36,353 bases of DNA, taken from positions 1-36,353 of the forward strand of contig NZ_JAUOQR010000019.1 in NCBI RefSeq assembly GCF_030547185.1, given 5' to 3'. The notes beneath the pieces are model-generated. The model was not told where the DNA came from. It saw nothing but the letters and a program-made list of their open reading frames with translations, and searched no databases. The DNA is from Neptuniibacter sp. 1_MG-2023 (GTDB lineage: Bacteria; Pseudomonadota; Gammaproteobacteria; Pseudomonadales; Balneatricaceae). The stretch's first letter is position 1. Every line of letters begins with the position of its first letter. Shown here piece by piece: positions 9,917 to 19,438 of the stretch. Position numbers and translations under genes: made by a program.

Positions 9917-11080
9917 TTAGACCTCTTCGCCCTCATCTAGCAGTCTTATTCCTGCGAGCGGATTCTCTTCGTCAAATGTTTCGTCTTGTGGTGTGTCTTC
10001 TTTTTCATCATCACCTTCCTCAACAGCAAGGTTCATTTTTAAACGCATATCGTTTGCTGAGTCGGAGTTGAGCAGGGCCTGTTCTTCGGTGATTATCTCT
10101 TGTTTATAAAGCTTATAAAGTGAATCATCAAAGGTTTGCATCCCTGTAGCTTCAGAGGATGAGGACATCACCTCTTTAATCTCTTTGATATCACCCTTCA
10201 TAATCAGTTCTTGGATCGTTGATGTGCCTAGCATCACTTCAATTGCGGCACAGCGTTTACCCTCTTTTGTGGGGATGAGGCGCTGGGAAATAATGGCTTT
10301 AAGGTTAAGCGCTAAGTCGTGAAATATCTGTTTATGACGCGCTTGAGGGAAGAAGTTAATAATACGATCTATCGCTTGGTTAGCATTGTTAGCATGCAGT
10401 GTTGATATAGCTAAATGGCCGGTTTCAGCATAAGTTAAACACTGTTCCATCGTCTCTTGGTCGCGAATCTCACCGATTAAGATAACATCCGGTGCTTGTC
10501 TGAGTGCGTTCTTCAGGGCGTTGTGAAAATTACGTGTGTCTACGCCCACTTCGCGTTGGTTGATCAACGATTTTCTATGGTTGTGAACAAACTCTATAGG
10601 GTCTTCAATGGTAATGATATGGCCGCCACTGTTACGGTTGCGGTGGTCTATCAAGGCGGCTAAAGATGTAGATTTACCTGAACCTGTAGCACCAACAAAT
10701 AATACCAGCCCACGTTTTTCCATAATGATATCTTTAAGAACATTAGGCAGCCCTAAGTCACTCATTTTTGGAATGTCGGTTTTAATATTTCGGGCGACAA
10801 TGGAGTATTGGTTTCGCTGGCGGAAAATATTGATACGGAAACGGCCCACTTTAGGAATGGAGTAGGCTAAGTTCATCTCTAGCTCATCTTCAAATACCGC
10901 TTGCTGTTGCTCATCCATTAATTCGCGTGCGATGAGTTCAACTTCACCCGGTTTATAAGCTTCTTTACTCAGAGGAGTCAGCTTACCTTCGAACTTTGCA
11001 CAAGGTGGTGCTCCAGTGGTTAAGTAGAGATCTGATCCGTCTCGTTTGGACAAAATCGTAAGGTAGTCCTGAAACTGCAT
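9917..11080 (-). CDS. pilU: Type IV pilus retraction ATPase, PilT/PilU family (PilU)
   Basis: A 387-residue secretion-superfamily ATPase. Walker A GATGSGKST is at 130-138, the Asp box region IITIEDPIEFVH at 155-166, Walker B DVILIGEIRD at 198-207 and the His box STLHANNANQ at 226-235. Length and the acidic C-terminal tail (EEGDDEKEDTPQDETFDEENP) favour PilU over PilT, which is nearer 345 residues. PilU assists PilT in depolymerising type IV pili at the cytoplasmic face of the inner membrane. In many gammaproteobacteria pilT sits directly upstream of pilU; here it is absent, and the upstream gene is a YkgJ-type protein. PilT must be elsewhere if retraction is functional. Confidence 0.9.
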   Translation of the reverse strand: MQFQDYLTILSKRDGSDLYLTTGAPPCAKFEGKLTPLSKEAYKPGEVELIARELMDEQQQAVFEDELEMNLAYSIPKVGRFRINIFRQRNQYSIVARNIKTDIPKMSDLGLPNVLKDIIMEKRGLVLFVGATGSGKSTSLAALIDHRNRNSGGHIITIEDPIEFVHNHRKSLINQREVGVDTRNFHNALKNALRQAPDVILIGEIRDQETMEQCLTYAETGHLAISTLHANNANQAIDRIINFFPQARHKQIFHDLALNLKAIISQRLIPTKEGKRCAAIEVMLGTSTIQELIMKGDIKEIKEVMSSSSEATGMQTFDDSLYKLYKQEIITEEQALLNSDSANDMRLKMNLAVEEGDDEKEDTPQDETFDEENPLAGIRLLDEGEEV

Positions 11081-11177
11081 AATCTGCGCATCCTTTGAAC
11101 AGCGAGTGTTTAATCAAAATATATAGGGCAGTGTAGTGTAAAGATCGCTGCTCGTCATGGGGAGGGACTAGTAAAAA

Positions 11178-11831
11178 TTATAACGCAGCTAATATGGAAG
11201 GGGTGAATGCAAGCTGTTGATCTGAATCGGTTAATCTTTTCTGATCAGCCAATAGGGCGGTATTTGCGGCTTGATAAATACGAGATTTCACCGGATGTTG
11301 ATCAATATTTCGGCCATCTTTGACGGATTTTTCGCAGTTCTGGGCATCGGGTGAGCTAAACCAGCGACAGGCCAAGGGACGTTTAGAATAGATAGAACAT
11401 GCATTATTTTCATCAAGAAAAGGACAAGCCGCGCGGTATAGGGGTGGTTGCCGTGATGCGATATCGTCTATGAGTTTGGCTTTTAGTTGTTGAATCTTAT
11501 CGTCGCTAAAGTGGTGATGAATATAATCGACAATATCATTGACTACTTGCTGTGATGTTTGAATAGGGAAGTAGCAGCAGTGATGGCAGCCTTTATGGCA
11601 AGCGATCGTCTGATTAGTAGGGAAGCTTTTTTCAAAAGCGATTTCGGCGTCAGCAATATATTGTAGGGTGAGGTCCACTTTATCTGATGGGTTTTCAAGC
11701 GGTTCAATGACCGAATAGATCTGCGTGCCTAAGTGCGTAAATAGGGCTTCATACTCATGGCTTGCGTCACGAATCTTTTCCGCAACAATAGCAACATCAG
11801 CAGTAGAGAAGAATGTTTTTTGTTCAGACAT
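11178..11831 (-). CDS. YkgJ family cysteine cluster protein
   Basis: A 217-residue cytoplasmic protein with the CxnCxxCC-type pattern of the YkgJ (zinc/iron-chelating) family: C78, C82, C85 and C86 in CHKGCHHCC, then C136, C145, C155 and C166 in CPFLDENNAC, PLACRW and NC. These cysteines are presumed to bind a metal or an Fe-S cluster; no enzymatic activity is established for the family. The N-terminal 60 residues look helical. The start at 11831 lacks a strong Shine-Dalgarno. It is separated from pilU by about 97 bp and may or may not share a transcript with it. Confidence 0.85.
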   Translation of the reverse strand: MSEQKTFFSTADVAIVAEKIRDASHEYEALFTHLGTQIYSVIEPLENPSDKVDLTLQYIADAEIAFEKSFPTNQTIACHKGCHHCCYFPIQTSQQVVNDIVDYIHHHFSDDKIQQLKAKLIDDIASRQPPLYRAACPFLDENNACSIYSKRPLACRWFSSPDAQNCEKSVKDGRNIDQHPVKSRIYQAANTALLADQKRLTDSDQQLAFTPSILAAL

Positions 11832-11881
11832 AAGCGATCAGCATTATCGTTTTTAGATAATTATACGCTATTGAGGTTGTT

Positions 11882-12241
11882 CTAGGGGAGTTCTACTCGG
11901 AACTCTTTCTCGCCTAAGCCATGTACTGAATCGTAACTGCGAATAATGACTGATTTAATTCCAGCAGGGATCTTTACGTTAGACAGGCTGCGTGTAAATG
12001 GTTGCTCATTTACGTGAGGGTGGTGGAGTATCCGAGTACCATAAACTTCACCTTTATCGCCCACAACTTCCCATTTGTTTGCATAATGATCCCAGCCCGT
12101 ATCAGCATGTTTTATTGTGACAGAGAAATTGTAATTTCCTCCTGTTTTTCGCACGTCTACATGGGTAACTTCACTGCTGTTGGCTACGGCATAGCTGGTA
12201 CTAAATATCATGAGCAGGGTAGTGATAAAAATCGTTTTCAT
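11882..12241 (-). CDS. Small conserved-looking exported protein
   Basis: A 119-residue precursor starting MKTIFITTLLMIFSTSYAVANS, a clear signal peptide with likely cleavage after AVA. The mature part is about 100 residues and beta-rich, with the segments VTIKHADTGWDHYANKWEVV, ILHHPHVNEQPFTRSL and the end SVHGLGEKEFRVELP. I recall similar periplasmic proteins of unknown function but cannot name a family. The His-rich patch (LHHPH, HVNEQPF) might bind metal; this is speculation. The start at 12241 is preferred because GGAG lies 9 nt upstream; the in-frame ATG at 12256 would add five residues. It is on the same strand as the alpha/beta hydrolase gene, 67 bp downstream. Confidence 0.7.
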   Translation of the reverse strand: MKTIFITTLLMIFSTSYAVANSSEVTHVDVRKTGGNYNFSVTIKHADTGWDHYANKWEVVGDKGEVYGTRILHHPHVNEQPFTRSLSNVKIPAGIKSVIIRSYDSVHGLGEKEFRVELP

Positions 12242-12308
12242 CTTAGTTGACTCCATATTTTTACGTGTAGGGCTGGGCTTGTTCGCTGTTTTAGGGCGAA
12301 AAATAACC

Positions 12309-13085
12309 TTAACAGCACTGATCCTTTAATACCTTATTTAATAGGTTGGCTGTTCCTTCTGGGTCTTCAAATGGGAAAAGGTGCCCTCCTTCAAAACTGA
12401 TTAGCGCCATATTTGGGAACTTTCGTTGCCACCATTTTCGATCGCTTGTTTCGAAAAGGTCACTGTTGGCGCCATAAATAACAGTGCCTTTGACCTGTCT
12501 TAAAGATTTAGGTGCATCAAGTAGTACATTACGGAAAATGTCAGCTTCTACTTCAGGGGATATATTTAGCTCTACACCTTGATCTGTATCGACTAAACCG
12601 TATTCAATATAGTCATCAAAGCAGCGTGGGTGAAACTTTTTAAACAGTGCTTTATTGCTAAAATACAGCTTTGCGGCTGGCCTGTCTTTAAAGTAGGTTC
12701 GGCGTTTTTTGGCGCGTGCTGCGGGGGTTATCTTATCGATAAAACCCAGTTTTTTTGCTAGTTTTAACGCATAGCGTTTACGTTTACTGAAAAGAACAGG
12801 GTCCAGTAAAATAACATGTTTGAAAAGATCAGGACGTAGTGAGGCGGCAATGAGTGTCACAATCGCACCTGCAGAATGGCCCATACCTACGACCGCTTCC
12901 TTATGATTTTTTTCAATATCTGCAATAAGTTCTGCTGCGTAATTTTTCAGATCATTATCAAGCGGATAGTCGCCATGTCCCATCTTTTCAACATAATTGA
13001 TGGGGTAGTCGGGGAGTAAGCTAAATAGATAATTGTAGCTACTACCGGGGAAACCATTGGCGTGACTAAATTGAATCTGTGTCAT
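12309..13085 (-). CDS. Alpha/beta hydrolase family protein
   Basis: A 258-residue alpha/beta hydrolase with an apparent triad: nucleophile Ser71 in GMGHSAG, Asp209 in GANSDLFE and His235 in GGHLFPFE. The oxyanion-loop region HANGFPGSSY is near the N-terminus. A basic segment follows the nucleophile domain (KRKRYALKLAKK, ARAKKRRTYFKDR, about 117-150), probably the lid. No signal peptide is seen, so it is cytoplasmic. It begins 25 bp after the TetR gene on the same strand and is probably co-transcribed with it. Given the lipid-oxidation genes on the other side of the TetR gene, an acyl ester or acyl-CoA substrate is a reasonable guess, but nothing in the sequence proves it. Confidence 0.85.
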   Translation of the reverse strand: MTQIQFSHANGFPGSSYNYLFSLLPDYPINYVEKMGHGDYPLDNDLKNYAAELIADIEKNHKEAVVGMGHSAGAIVTLIAASLRPDLFKHVILLDPVLFSKRKRYALKLAKKLGFIDKITPAARAKKRRTYFKDRPAAKLYFSNKALFKKFHPRCFDDYIEYGLVDTDQGVELNISPEVEADIFRNVLLDAPKSLRQVKGTVIYGANSDLFETSDRKWWQRKFPNMALISFEGGHLFPFEDPEGTANLLNKVLKDQCC

Positions 13086-13110
13086 TAAGTGTATGTCTAT
13101 CTGTATATGA

Positions 13111-13719
13111 TTAGCTGGTTTTTTTTATCAGTATCTCTACTGTTGTTTTGGCGATTTCATCTACATCATCTTGATTGATGTACACGCCGTCATTAAAGAG
13201 TCGACATAATCCGTGTAAAGCAGCCCAACTTGATTGAGCTATTCGCAAAGGAGGATGGTTTGACTCGAAAACCCCTTCTGCTTGCAGAACGGTGATCCAT
13301 TCTAGCCAGAGTTTAAAACAGTTTTTTGAGATCGCTTTTAATGATTCTGTTGGTTGCCCTGCTTTCCATATATCGCGTCCATACATCAAGTCGTAGGTTT
13401 CACTGTTTTCATTCGCAAAACGTATATAGGTGAGTACGTACTCTTCAAAAAGTTCAGCGGCAGGTAAATCTGTTTTTTGTGTTGATATAGCTCTAACAAT
13501 TTGATCTTGCTGATAAAATCCTTGTTCCGCTATAGCGCAGAGCAGCTCGTTTTTATCTTTAAAGTGATGATAGGGGGCTGTTCTGGATACGCCCACTTTA
13601 TCCGCTAATTTGCGAATAGATAGATTATCTACACCGCCATCTGCGATTAGATTTGTAGCGGCACTTAATAATTTCTCTCTTAAATCACCGTGGTGATAGG
13701 GCTTTTTTGTCTCAGTCAT
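13111..13719 (-). CDS. TetR family transcriptional regulator
   Basis: A 202-residue TetR repressor. The N-terminal helix-turn-helix spans about residues 34-54 (SIRKLADKVGVSRTAPYHHFKDK) after the typical YHHGDLREKLL start. The C-terminal ligand domain is not recognisable to family level. It is divergent from the dienoyl-CoA isomerase and fadH genes and followed closely by an alpha/beta hydrolase gene. Two palindromes with the same GACAGTGTC core lie in the shared promoter region, so autoregulation and repression of the isomerase-fadH unit are likely, perhaps relieved by an acyl-CoA (inference). A -35/-10 pair on its strand would place transcription start at or next to the ATG, so the mRNA may be leaderless. 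Confidence 0.92.
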   Translation of the reverse strand: MTETKKPYHHGDLREKLLSAATNLIADGGVDNLSIRKLADKVGVSRTAPYHHFKDKNELLCAIAEQGFYQQDQIVRAISTQKTDLPAAELFEEYVLTYIRFANENSETYDLMYGRDIWKAGQPTESLKAISKNCFKLWLEWITVLQAEGVFESNHPPLRIAQSSWAALHGLCRLFNDGVYINQDDVDEIAKTTVEILIKKTS

Positions 13720-13741
13720 GGGGGCAATTTATCAATCAATC

Positions 13742-13754
13742 TTGACAGTGTCAA
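13742..13754. promoter_or_regulatory. Putative TetR operator 1, containing back-to-back -35 boxes
   Basis: TTGACAGTGTCAA is a perfect 13-bp dyad centred on G13748. Because it is symmetric it provides a consensus TTGACA in both directions. On the minus strand it is followed, after 17 bp, by TAAATT, just before the TetR gene start. On the plus strand TATCTT follows after 17 bp at 13765-13770. A bound repressor would block both. Confidence 0.75.
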
Positions 13755-13776
13755 AATTGATTACTATCTTAGTGAA

Positions 13777-13791
13777 CTAGACAGTGTCTAG
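13777..13791. promoter_or_regulatory. Putative TetR operator 2
   Basis: CTAGACAGTGTCTAG is a perfect 15-bp dyad sharing the GACAGTGTC core with operator 1. The centres are 36 bp apart, between three and four helical turns. It lies 66 bp before the isomerase start codon, around or just after the predicted plus-strand transcription start. Confidence 0.75.
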
Positions 13792-13856
13792 ATTATGCTT
13801 TTAATGTGAGTGCAATCAGGCAATAAACCGTTTAATTAAACAGAAATGGATATCCC

Positions 13857-14702
13857 ATGAGTTACGAAACCTTCACGTTGAGTGTTGAGAATCATATAGC
13901 ACAGATAAAGCTTAATAGGCCGGAAGCATATAACTCCATGAACCGAGCATTTTGGTCGGAGTTTCCTCAGGCTGTTCAGGCATTAGATGCTGAAGGTGAA
14001 GCCCGAGTTCTGATTATTTCGTCTACAGGCAAACATTTTTGTGCGGGAATGGATCTAGAGGTTTTTACCCAGCCTGATCCGCAGATGTTTAATGGCGAAG
14101 CGGGTCGTAGAGCTGAAGCGATGAGGCGTTTGGTGACTCAACTGCAGCAGTGTTTTTCTGTATTGGAAGAGATTCGAATCCCTGTGTTATGCGCTATTCA
14201 AGGTGGTTGCATAGGGGGGGCACTCGACCTCGTTTGTGCTGCCGATATGCGTTATTGCACAGAAGATGCGTTTTTTACGATTAAAGAGACTGAATTAGGG
14301 ATGACGGCAGATTTAGGTACATTACAACGCCTGCCTCAGCTAATCGCACCTGGTTTAGCCCGAGAACTGGCTTATACCGCAAGAAAAATGAAAGCGGATG
14401 AAGCTAAATCCGCAGGCCTAGTCAATTGTGTTTATCCTGATGAGAAGAGGATGTTAGAAGGAGTTAACAGGATTGCTGAAGAGATTGCGTTACGCTCTCC
14501 ACTAGCTGTTACCGGTTGTAAGCAGATGATCAACTACGCCCGTGATCACAGTTTGGCCGATAGCTTAAGCTATATGGCTACATGGCAAGCAGGTATGTTT
14601 CAGCCAGCGGATATGATGCAAACCTTTAGCGCGAAAATGTCGGGTAAGCCACCTGAGTTTGAGCCCCTAAGAAAAATAACACCGCCATTACATAAAGCAT
14701 AA
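13857..14702 (+). CDS. Enoyl-CoA hydratase/isomerase family protein, probable delta(3,5)-delta(2,4)-dienoyl-CoA isomerase
   Basis: A 281-residue crotonase-fold enzyme. It resembles mammalian ECH1: FFTIKETELGMTADLGTLQR and ARKMKADEAKSAGLV match that enzyme closely. The acidic residues known to be catalytic in rat ECH1 (D176, E196, D204) align to D124 (GALDLV), E144 (IKETE) and D152 (TADLG), with identical 20- and 8-residue spacing. The CoA-binding and oxyanion segments are KHFCAGMDL (59-67) and GGCIGGALDLV. The reaction would move double bonds in 3,5-dienoyl-CoAs to 2,4-dienoyl-CoAs, which are the substrate of FadH encoded 32 bp downstream. The ATG at 13857 is assigned by homology; its Shine-Dalgarno is weak. 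Confidence 0.88.
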   Translation: MSYETFTLSVENHIAQIKLNRPEAYNSMNRAFWSEFPQAVQALDAEGEARVLIISSTGKHFCAGMDLEVFTQPDPQMFNGEAGRRAEAMRRLVTQLQQCFSVLEEIRIPVLCAIQGGCIGGALDLVCAADMRYCTEDAFFTIKETELGMTADLGTLQRLPQLIAPGLARELAYTARKMKADEAKSAGLVNCVYPDEKRMLEGVNRIAEEIALRSPLAVTGCKQMINYARDHSLADSLSYMATWQAGMFQPADMMQTFSAKMSGKPPEFEPLRKITPPLHKA

Positions 14703-14716
14703 CAACAATAAAATAG

Positions 14717-16759
<2,043 letters not shown>

Positions 16760-16775
16760 TCTATAGCTAGAGAGT

Positions 16776-16803
16776 AAAACCACAGAGGGGCTCTGTGGTT
16801 TTT
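16776..16803. terminator. Bidirectional terminator between fadH and the HD-GYP gene
   Basis: AAAACCACAGAG (16776-16787) pairs perfectly with CTCTGTGGTTTT (16791-16802) around a GGG loop. T-runs follow on both strands. On the minus strand the stem begins inside the stop codon of the HD-GYP gene (16802-16804), so it serves both convergent genes. Confidence 0.9.
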
Positions 16804-18640
16804 ACACATGTTTTAGGCGTTCATAGATCTCTAAAATTTTCGGTAGGGCGCGATGAAAAGCTTTAATGATCTCAGGATCAAAGTGCTTGCCTGATTCTTC
16901 ATCAAAGAGTTTAAGTGCCTTTTCGACCGGCCAAGCTTCTTTATAAGGGCGTTTTGATGTTAAAGCATCAAACACATCGGCAACGGCAACAATACGTGCT
17001 GAAAGAGGGATCTCCTTCTCTTTCCAGCCGTGTGGATAACCGCTGCCATCCCATTTTTCATGGTGCCCTTCAGCAATTTCGATGCCGGTGGCGAACATGC
17101 TGTGTCCACTGGCATTAAGTTGCTCTTCACAGCGCTTCAATACTTCTCCGCCGATGGCTGGGTGAAACTCCATATCATGACGCTCTTCGCTTGTTAGCCT
17201 ACCTGGTTTCAGTAGGATGCTATCCGCGATCCCTACTTTTCCAATGTCATGCATAGGGGAGAAGCGCAGAATGTCACGTATGTAGCGATTATCAATCAGA
17301 TATTCGTAAGGGCTGTCATGGCTAAGCTCTTCAGCGAGAATCATTGAGTACTGAGACATTCGGGCGAGATGGTCGCCTGTTTCTGGATCTCGACTTTCGG
17401 CAAGCTTTGATAAACCACTAACAGCCGAGATAACTAAACTCTCTACTAACTCTGTTTTCTCAAATGCGTGTTGTAGTTGCCCCCCCGCGTTTTTTAATAG
17501 TCGAAGATGTTTTTCATTAAAGGCTGAAGGGACAGTACTAGCAAAGACTAAAATAGAACCACTTTGATTGTTAAATGGAAAAAATAGCGCGGAGTTAATC
17601 CCTGCATTGTGCAGATATTTAGCAAGCTCTGAGTGTTGCTCATCCCAATCTTGATCTTCCTGCCAAAGAAGGGGTTCAGAAAGGTCAAATAGGCTACAGA
17701 GCTCACATACTTGCTTTGAGTAGTGACTGTTTTCTTTTAACTGCAGATTCTTGTCGCTATGAACTCTTTCTAATAGAAGGGATTGGCCGTCGTTACTATC
17801 ACGTATAAGGCATAGAGCATCAATCGGAAGACGCTGCTGATACTCTTCATAGACAAAGCATAAGGCGCTATCAACGCTGGTTGCTTGGTTAACATTGCGT
17901 GTCAGATTAAATGTTGTATTAAGGTTGAGGGCTAAGTCGTCTATGGCTGAATAGATGGTGCCCATCTCATTTCTGCTGTCGATCGTTTCATCTAACACGG
18001 TCTTACCTTGGGCAAGATGTTGGAGACGAGACAAAATGGTTTGTAGCGGACGACTAAACAGTCGATTTAGTGCGAAGAGGGTTGATAGGCCTACGAGCAA
18101 AGAGAGAGTAAAAAGGGCGATATTTATCTGTCTTTGTGTTTTTAATTGTTGGTCCAGCATCGTTTTAATGCGTTGATCTATCTGTCCAGATAATGCATTA
18201 AGCTCTTGTTGATGGGCGACGACCCAGTGTGCAACCGATTCTAATTTAGGTTCTGCTAGATCCCCTCGAACAGTGTGTATTTCTTGGGAGTAGATTTTCC
18301 ATTGCTGTTGGAGATCGGGTAGGTCTGTTAGCGTTGATAGAGTGTTATCTAGTTTTAAGATGATGTTGTTTAAATCTTGTCCATACATCCCTAAATCGCG
18401 GAAGTATGTCTCCCAGTCCCTAGGAGCCGCTTCTGCATATTGGCTGCTGCGACTTATCAAAGAGCTAAAAAGCTGCTGCGTTGTACCGGAGCTTTGCAAT
18501 GTATCGTAATCATGGCGACGCTGATTCTCACTATAAAATGAAAACAGAGTATTAATAAGTAATACGCCGATTAACAGAACGATAACAACGGTAATTTGAA
18601 AGCGAAGGGAGTGATAAATAGAGGTTGGTGCTATTTTCAT
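16802..18640 (-). CDS. HAMP-GAF-HD-GYP domain protein, probable c-di-GMP phosphodiesterase
   Basis: A 612-residue membrane sensor: TM1 at about 13-34, a periplasmic helical region, TM2 at about 172-192, HAMP to about 245, a GAF-like domain (about 250-395) and a C-terminal HD-GYP domain. HD-GYP residues are intact: SRDPETGDHLARM, HDIGK (HD at 464-465), EFHPAIG, GHHEKWDGSGYP (GYP at 534-536) and VADVFDALTSKRPYK. Such enzymes hydrolyse cyclic di-GMP, so it may oppose diguanylate cyclases such as the one at 23516. The ATG at 18640 has GGAAG 6 nt upstream; the TTG just before it is rejected. The signal sensed is unknown. Confidence 0.9.
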   Translation of the reverse strand: MKIAPTSIYHSLRFQITVVIVLLIGVLLINTLFSFYSENQRRHDYDTLQSSGTTQQLFSSLISRSSQYAEAAPRDWETYFRDLGMYGQDLNNIILKLDNTLSTLTDLPDLQQQWKIYSQEIHTVRGDLAEPKLESVAHWVVAHQQELNALSGQIDQRIKTMLDQQLKTQRQINIALFTLSLLVGLSTLFALNRLFSRPLQTILSRLQHLAQGKTVLDETIDSRNEMGTIYSAIDDLALNLNTTFNLTRNVNQATSVDSALCFVYEEYQQRLPIDALCLIRDSNDGQSLLLERVHSDKNLQLKENSHYSKQVCELCSLFDLSEPLLWQEDQDWDEQHSELAKYLHNAGINSALFFPFNNQSGSILVFASTVPSAFNEKHLRLLKNAGGQLQHAFEKTELVESLVISAVSGLSKLAESRDPETGDHLARMSQYSMILAEELSHDSPYEYLIDNRYIRDILRFSPMHDIGKVGIADSILLKPGRLTSEERHDMEFHPAIGGEVLKRCEEQLNASGHSMFATGIEIAEGHHEKWDGSGYPHGWKEKEIPLSARIVAVADVFDALTSKRPYKEAWPVEKALKLFDEESGKHFDPEIIKAFHRALPKILEIYERLKHV

Positions 18641-18717
18641 CAAGTGCTTCCTGACCCGTTAAATGCTGTTAGATGCTGATTGGAGTGTATTGGAAGTGGA
18701 AAGTTTCGATCTAATAG

Positions 18718-18746
18718 AAAAAAGCCTGAACAAAACAGCCCTTTTC
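18718..18746 (-). terminator. Weak possible terminator after the Gln-rich gene
   Basis: On the minus strand AAGGGCTG and CAGGCTT can pair with an internal mismatch, and six Ts follow. It lies about 17 nt after the stop of the gene at 18762. The stem is poor, so the call is tentative. Confidence 0.35.
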
Positions 18747-18761
18747 GTTAACTTATAGGGT

Positions 18762-19295
18762 TTAAGCAACGGTTTCGATTAATTGGGGAAACTCTGTGCC
18801 AGGATCGTTTGCAATCTGTTCCGCGAGTCGGCTTTGTAAACGCTGTTGCAGCTCTTGTGTTTGTTGCTCGTTAGAATCAAGGGGTTGTTCCGCGTTTTGT
18901 TGAGCTAATGAGACTGTGGCTTGCTCCGTCTGCTCTGGGCGATTGCGCAAGCTCTCTTGTAGATCCAGTGCTGTTTGGATGTCGATGCCTTGAAATAATG
19001 CTGAATCAGCGCCAGTTTGTTCAGCCAGAAAGTTTTCTATCTGTTGTTGCTGAACCGCAGGGTCTGTCTGTTCTACCGTATTATCTACACGATTTGTACG
19101 CGTCTCGGATGGATTGTTAACGTCTGGAATTTGGCTGGTGGCGGGTAGATCACGGTTTCTCTCAGCAGCGCCTGTTGAGGCGTTCGCGAGTGAGTCATTC
19201 ACTGATGATGGAGCTGGCGGCTGATTGGCTGAATTACCTGCTCTTTGTGCAGATAATGTCGTTGAAAGGCCTGTTGAGAGAATACTATTTTCCAT
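18762..19295 (-). CDS. Gln-rich low-complexity protein of unknown function
   Basis: A 177-residue protein beginning MENSILSTGLSTTLSAQRAG, with no signal peptide or membrane segment. It is rich in Gln, Asn, Ser, Thr and Glu. The middle (about 20-85) looks disordered; the C-terminal 90 residues (QQQQIENFLAEQTGADSALF, then EQQTQELQQRLQSRLAEQI) look helical and possibly coiled-coil. I do not recognise the family. Short Ser/Ala/Thr-rich starts followed by disorder occur in small motility-associated proteins, but that is only a resemblance. The ATG at 19295 is chosen over the upstream in-frame TTG; neither has a good Shine-Dalgarno. It stands alone between the HD-GYP gene and pqiC. Confidence 0.6.
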   Translation of the reverse strand: MENSILSTGLSTTLSAQRAGNSANQPPAPSSVNDSLANASTGAAERNRDLPATSQIPDVNNPSETRTNRVDNTVEQTDPAVQQQQIENFLAEQTGADSALFQGIDIQTALDLQESLRNRPEQTEQATVSLAQQNAEQPLDSNEQQTQELQQRLQSRLAEQIANDPGTEFPQLIETVA

Positions 19296-19438
19296 AAAGC
19301 GAACCAAAAGTTATTTAAATTGTGGATATAAATATATGTTTTTACTGCAGGTCGCTTTATGTAACGCAAGCCCTAAGCAAGTATAGACTATTTTTTGTCT
19401 ATGAAGTTCATGCTTTATTTAGATCAACTTTAATGAAT

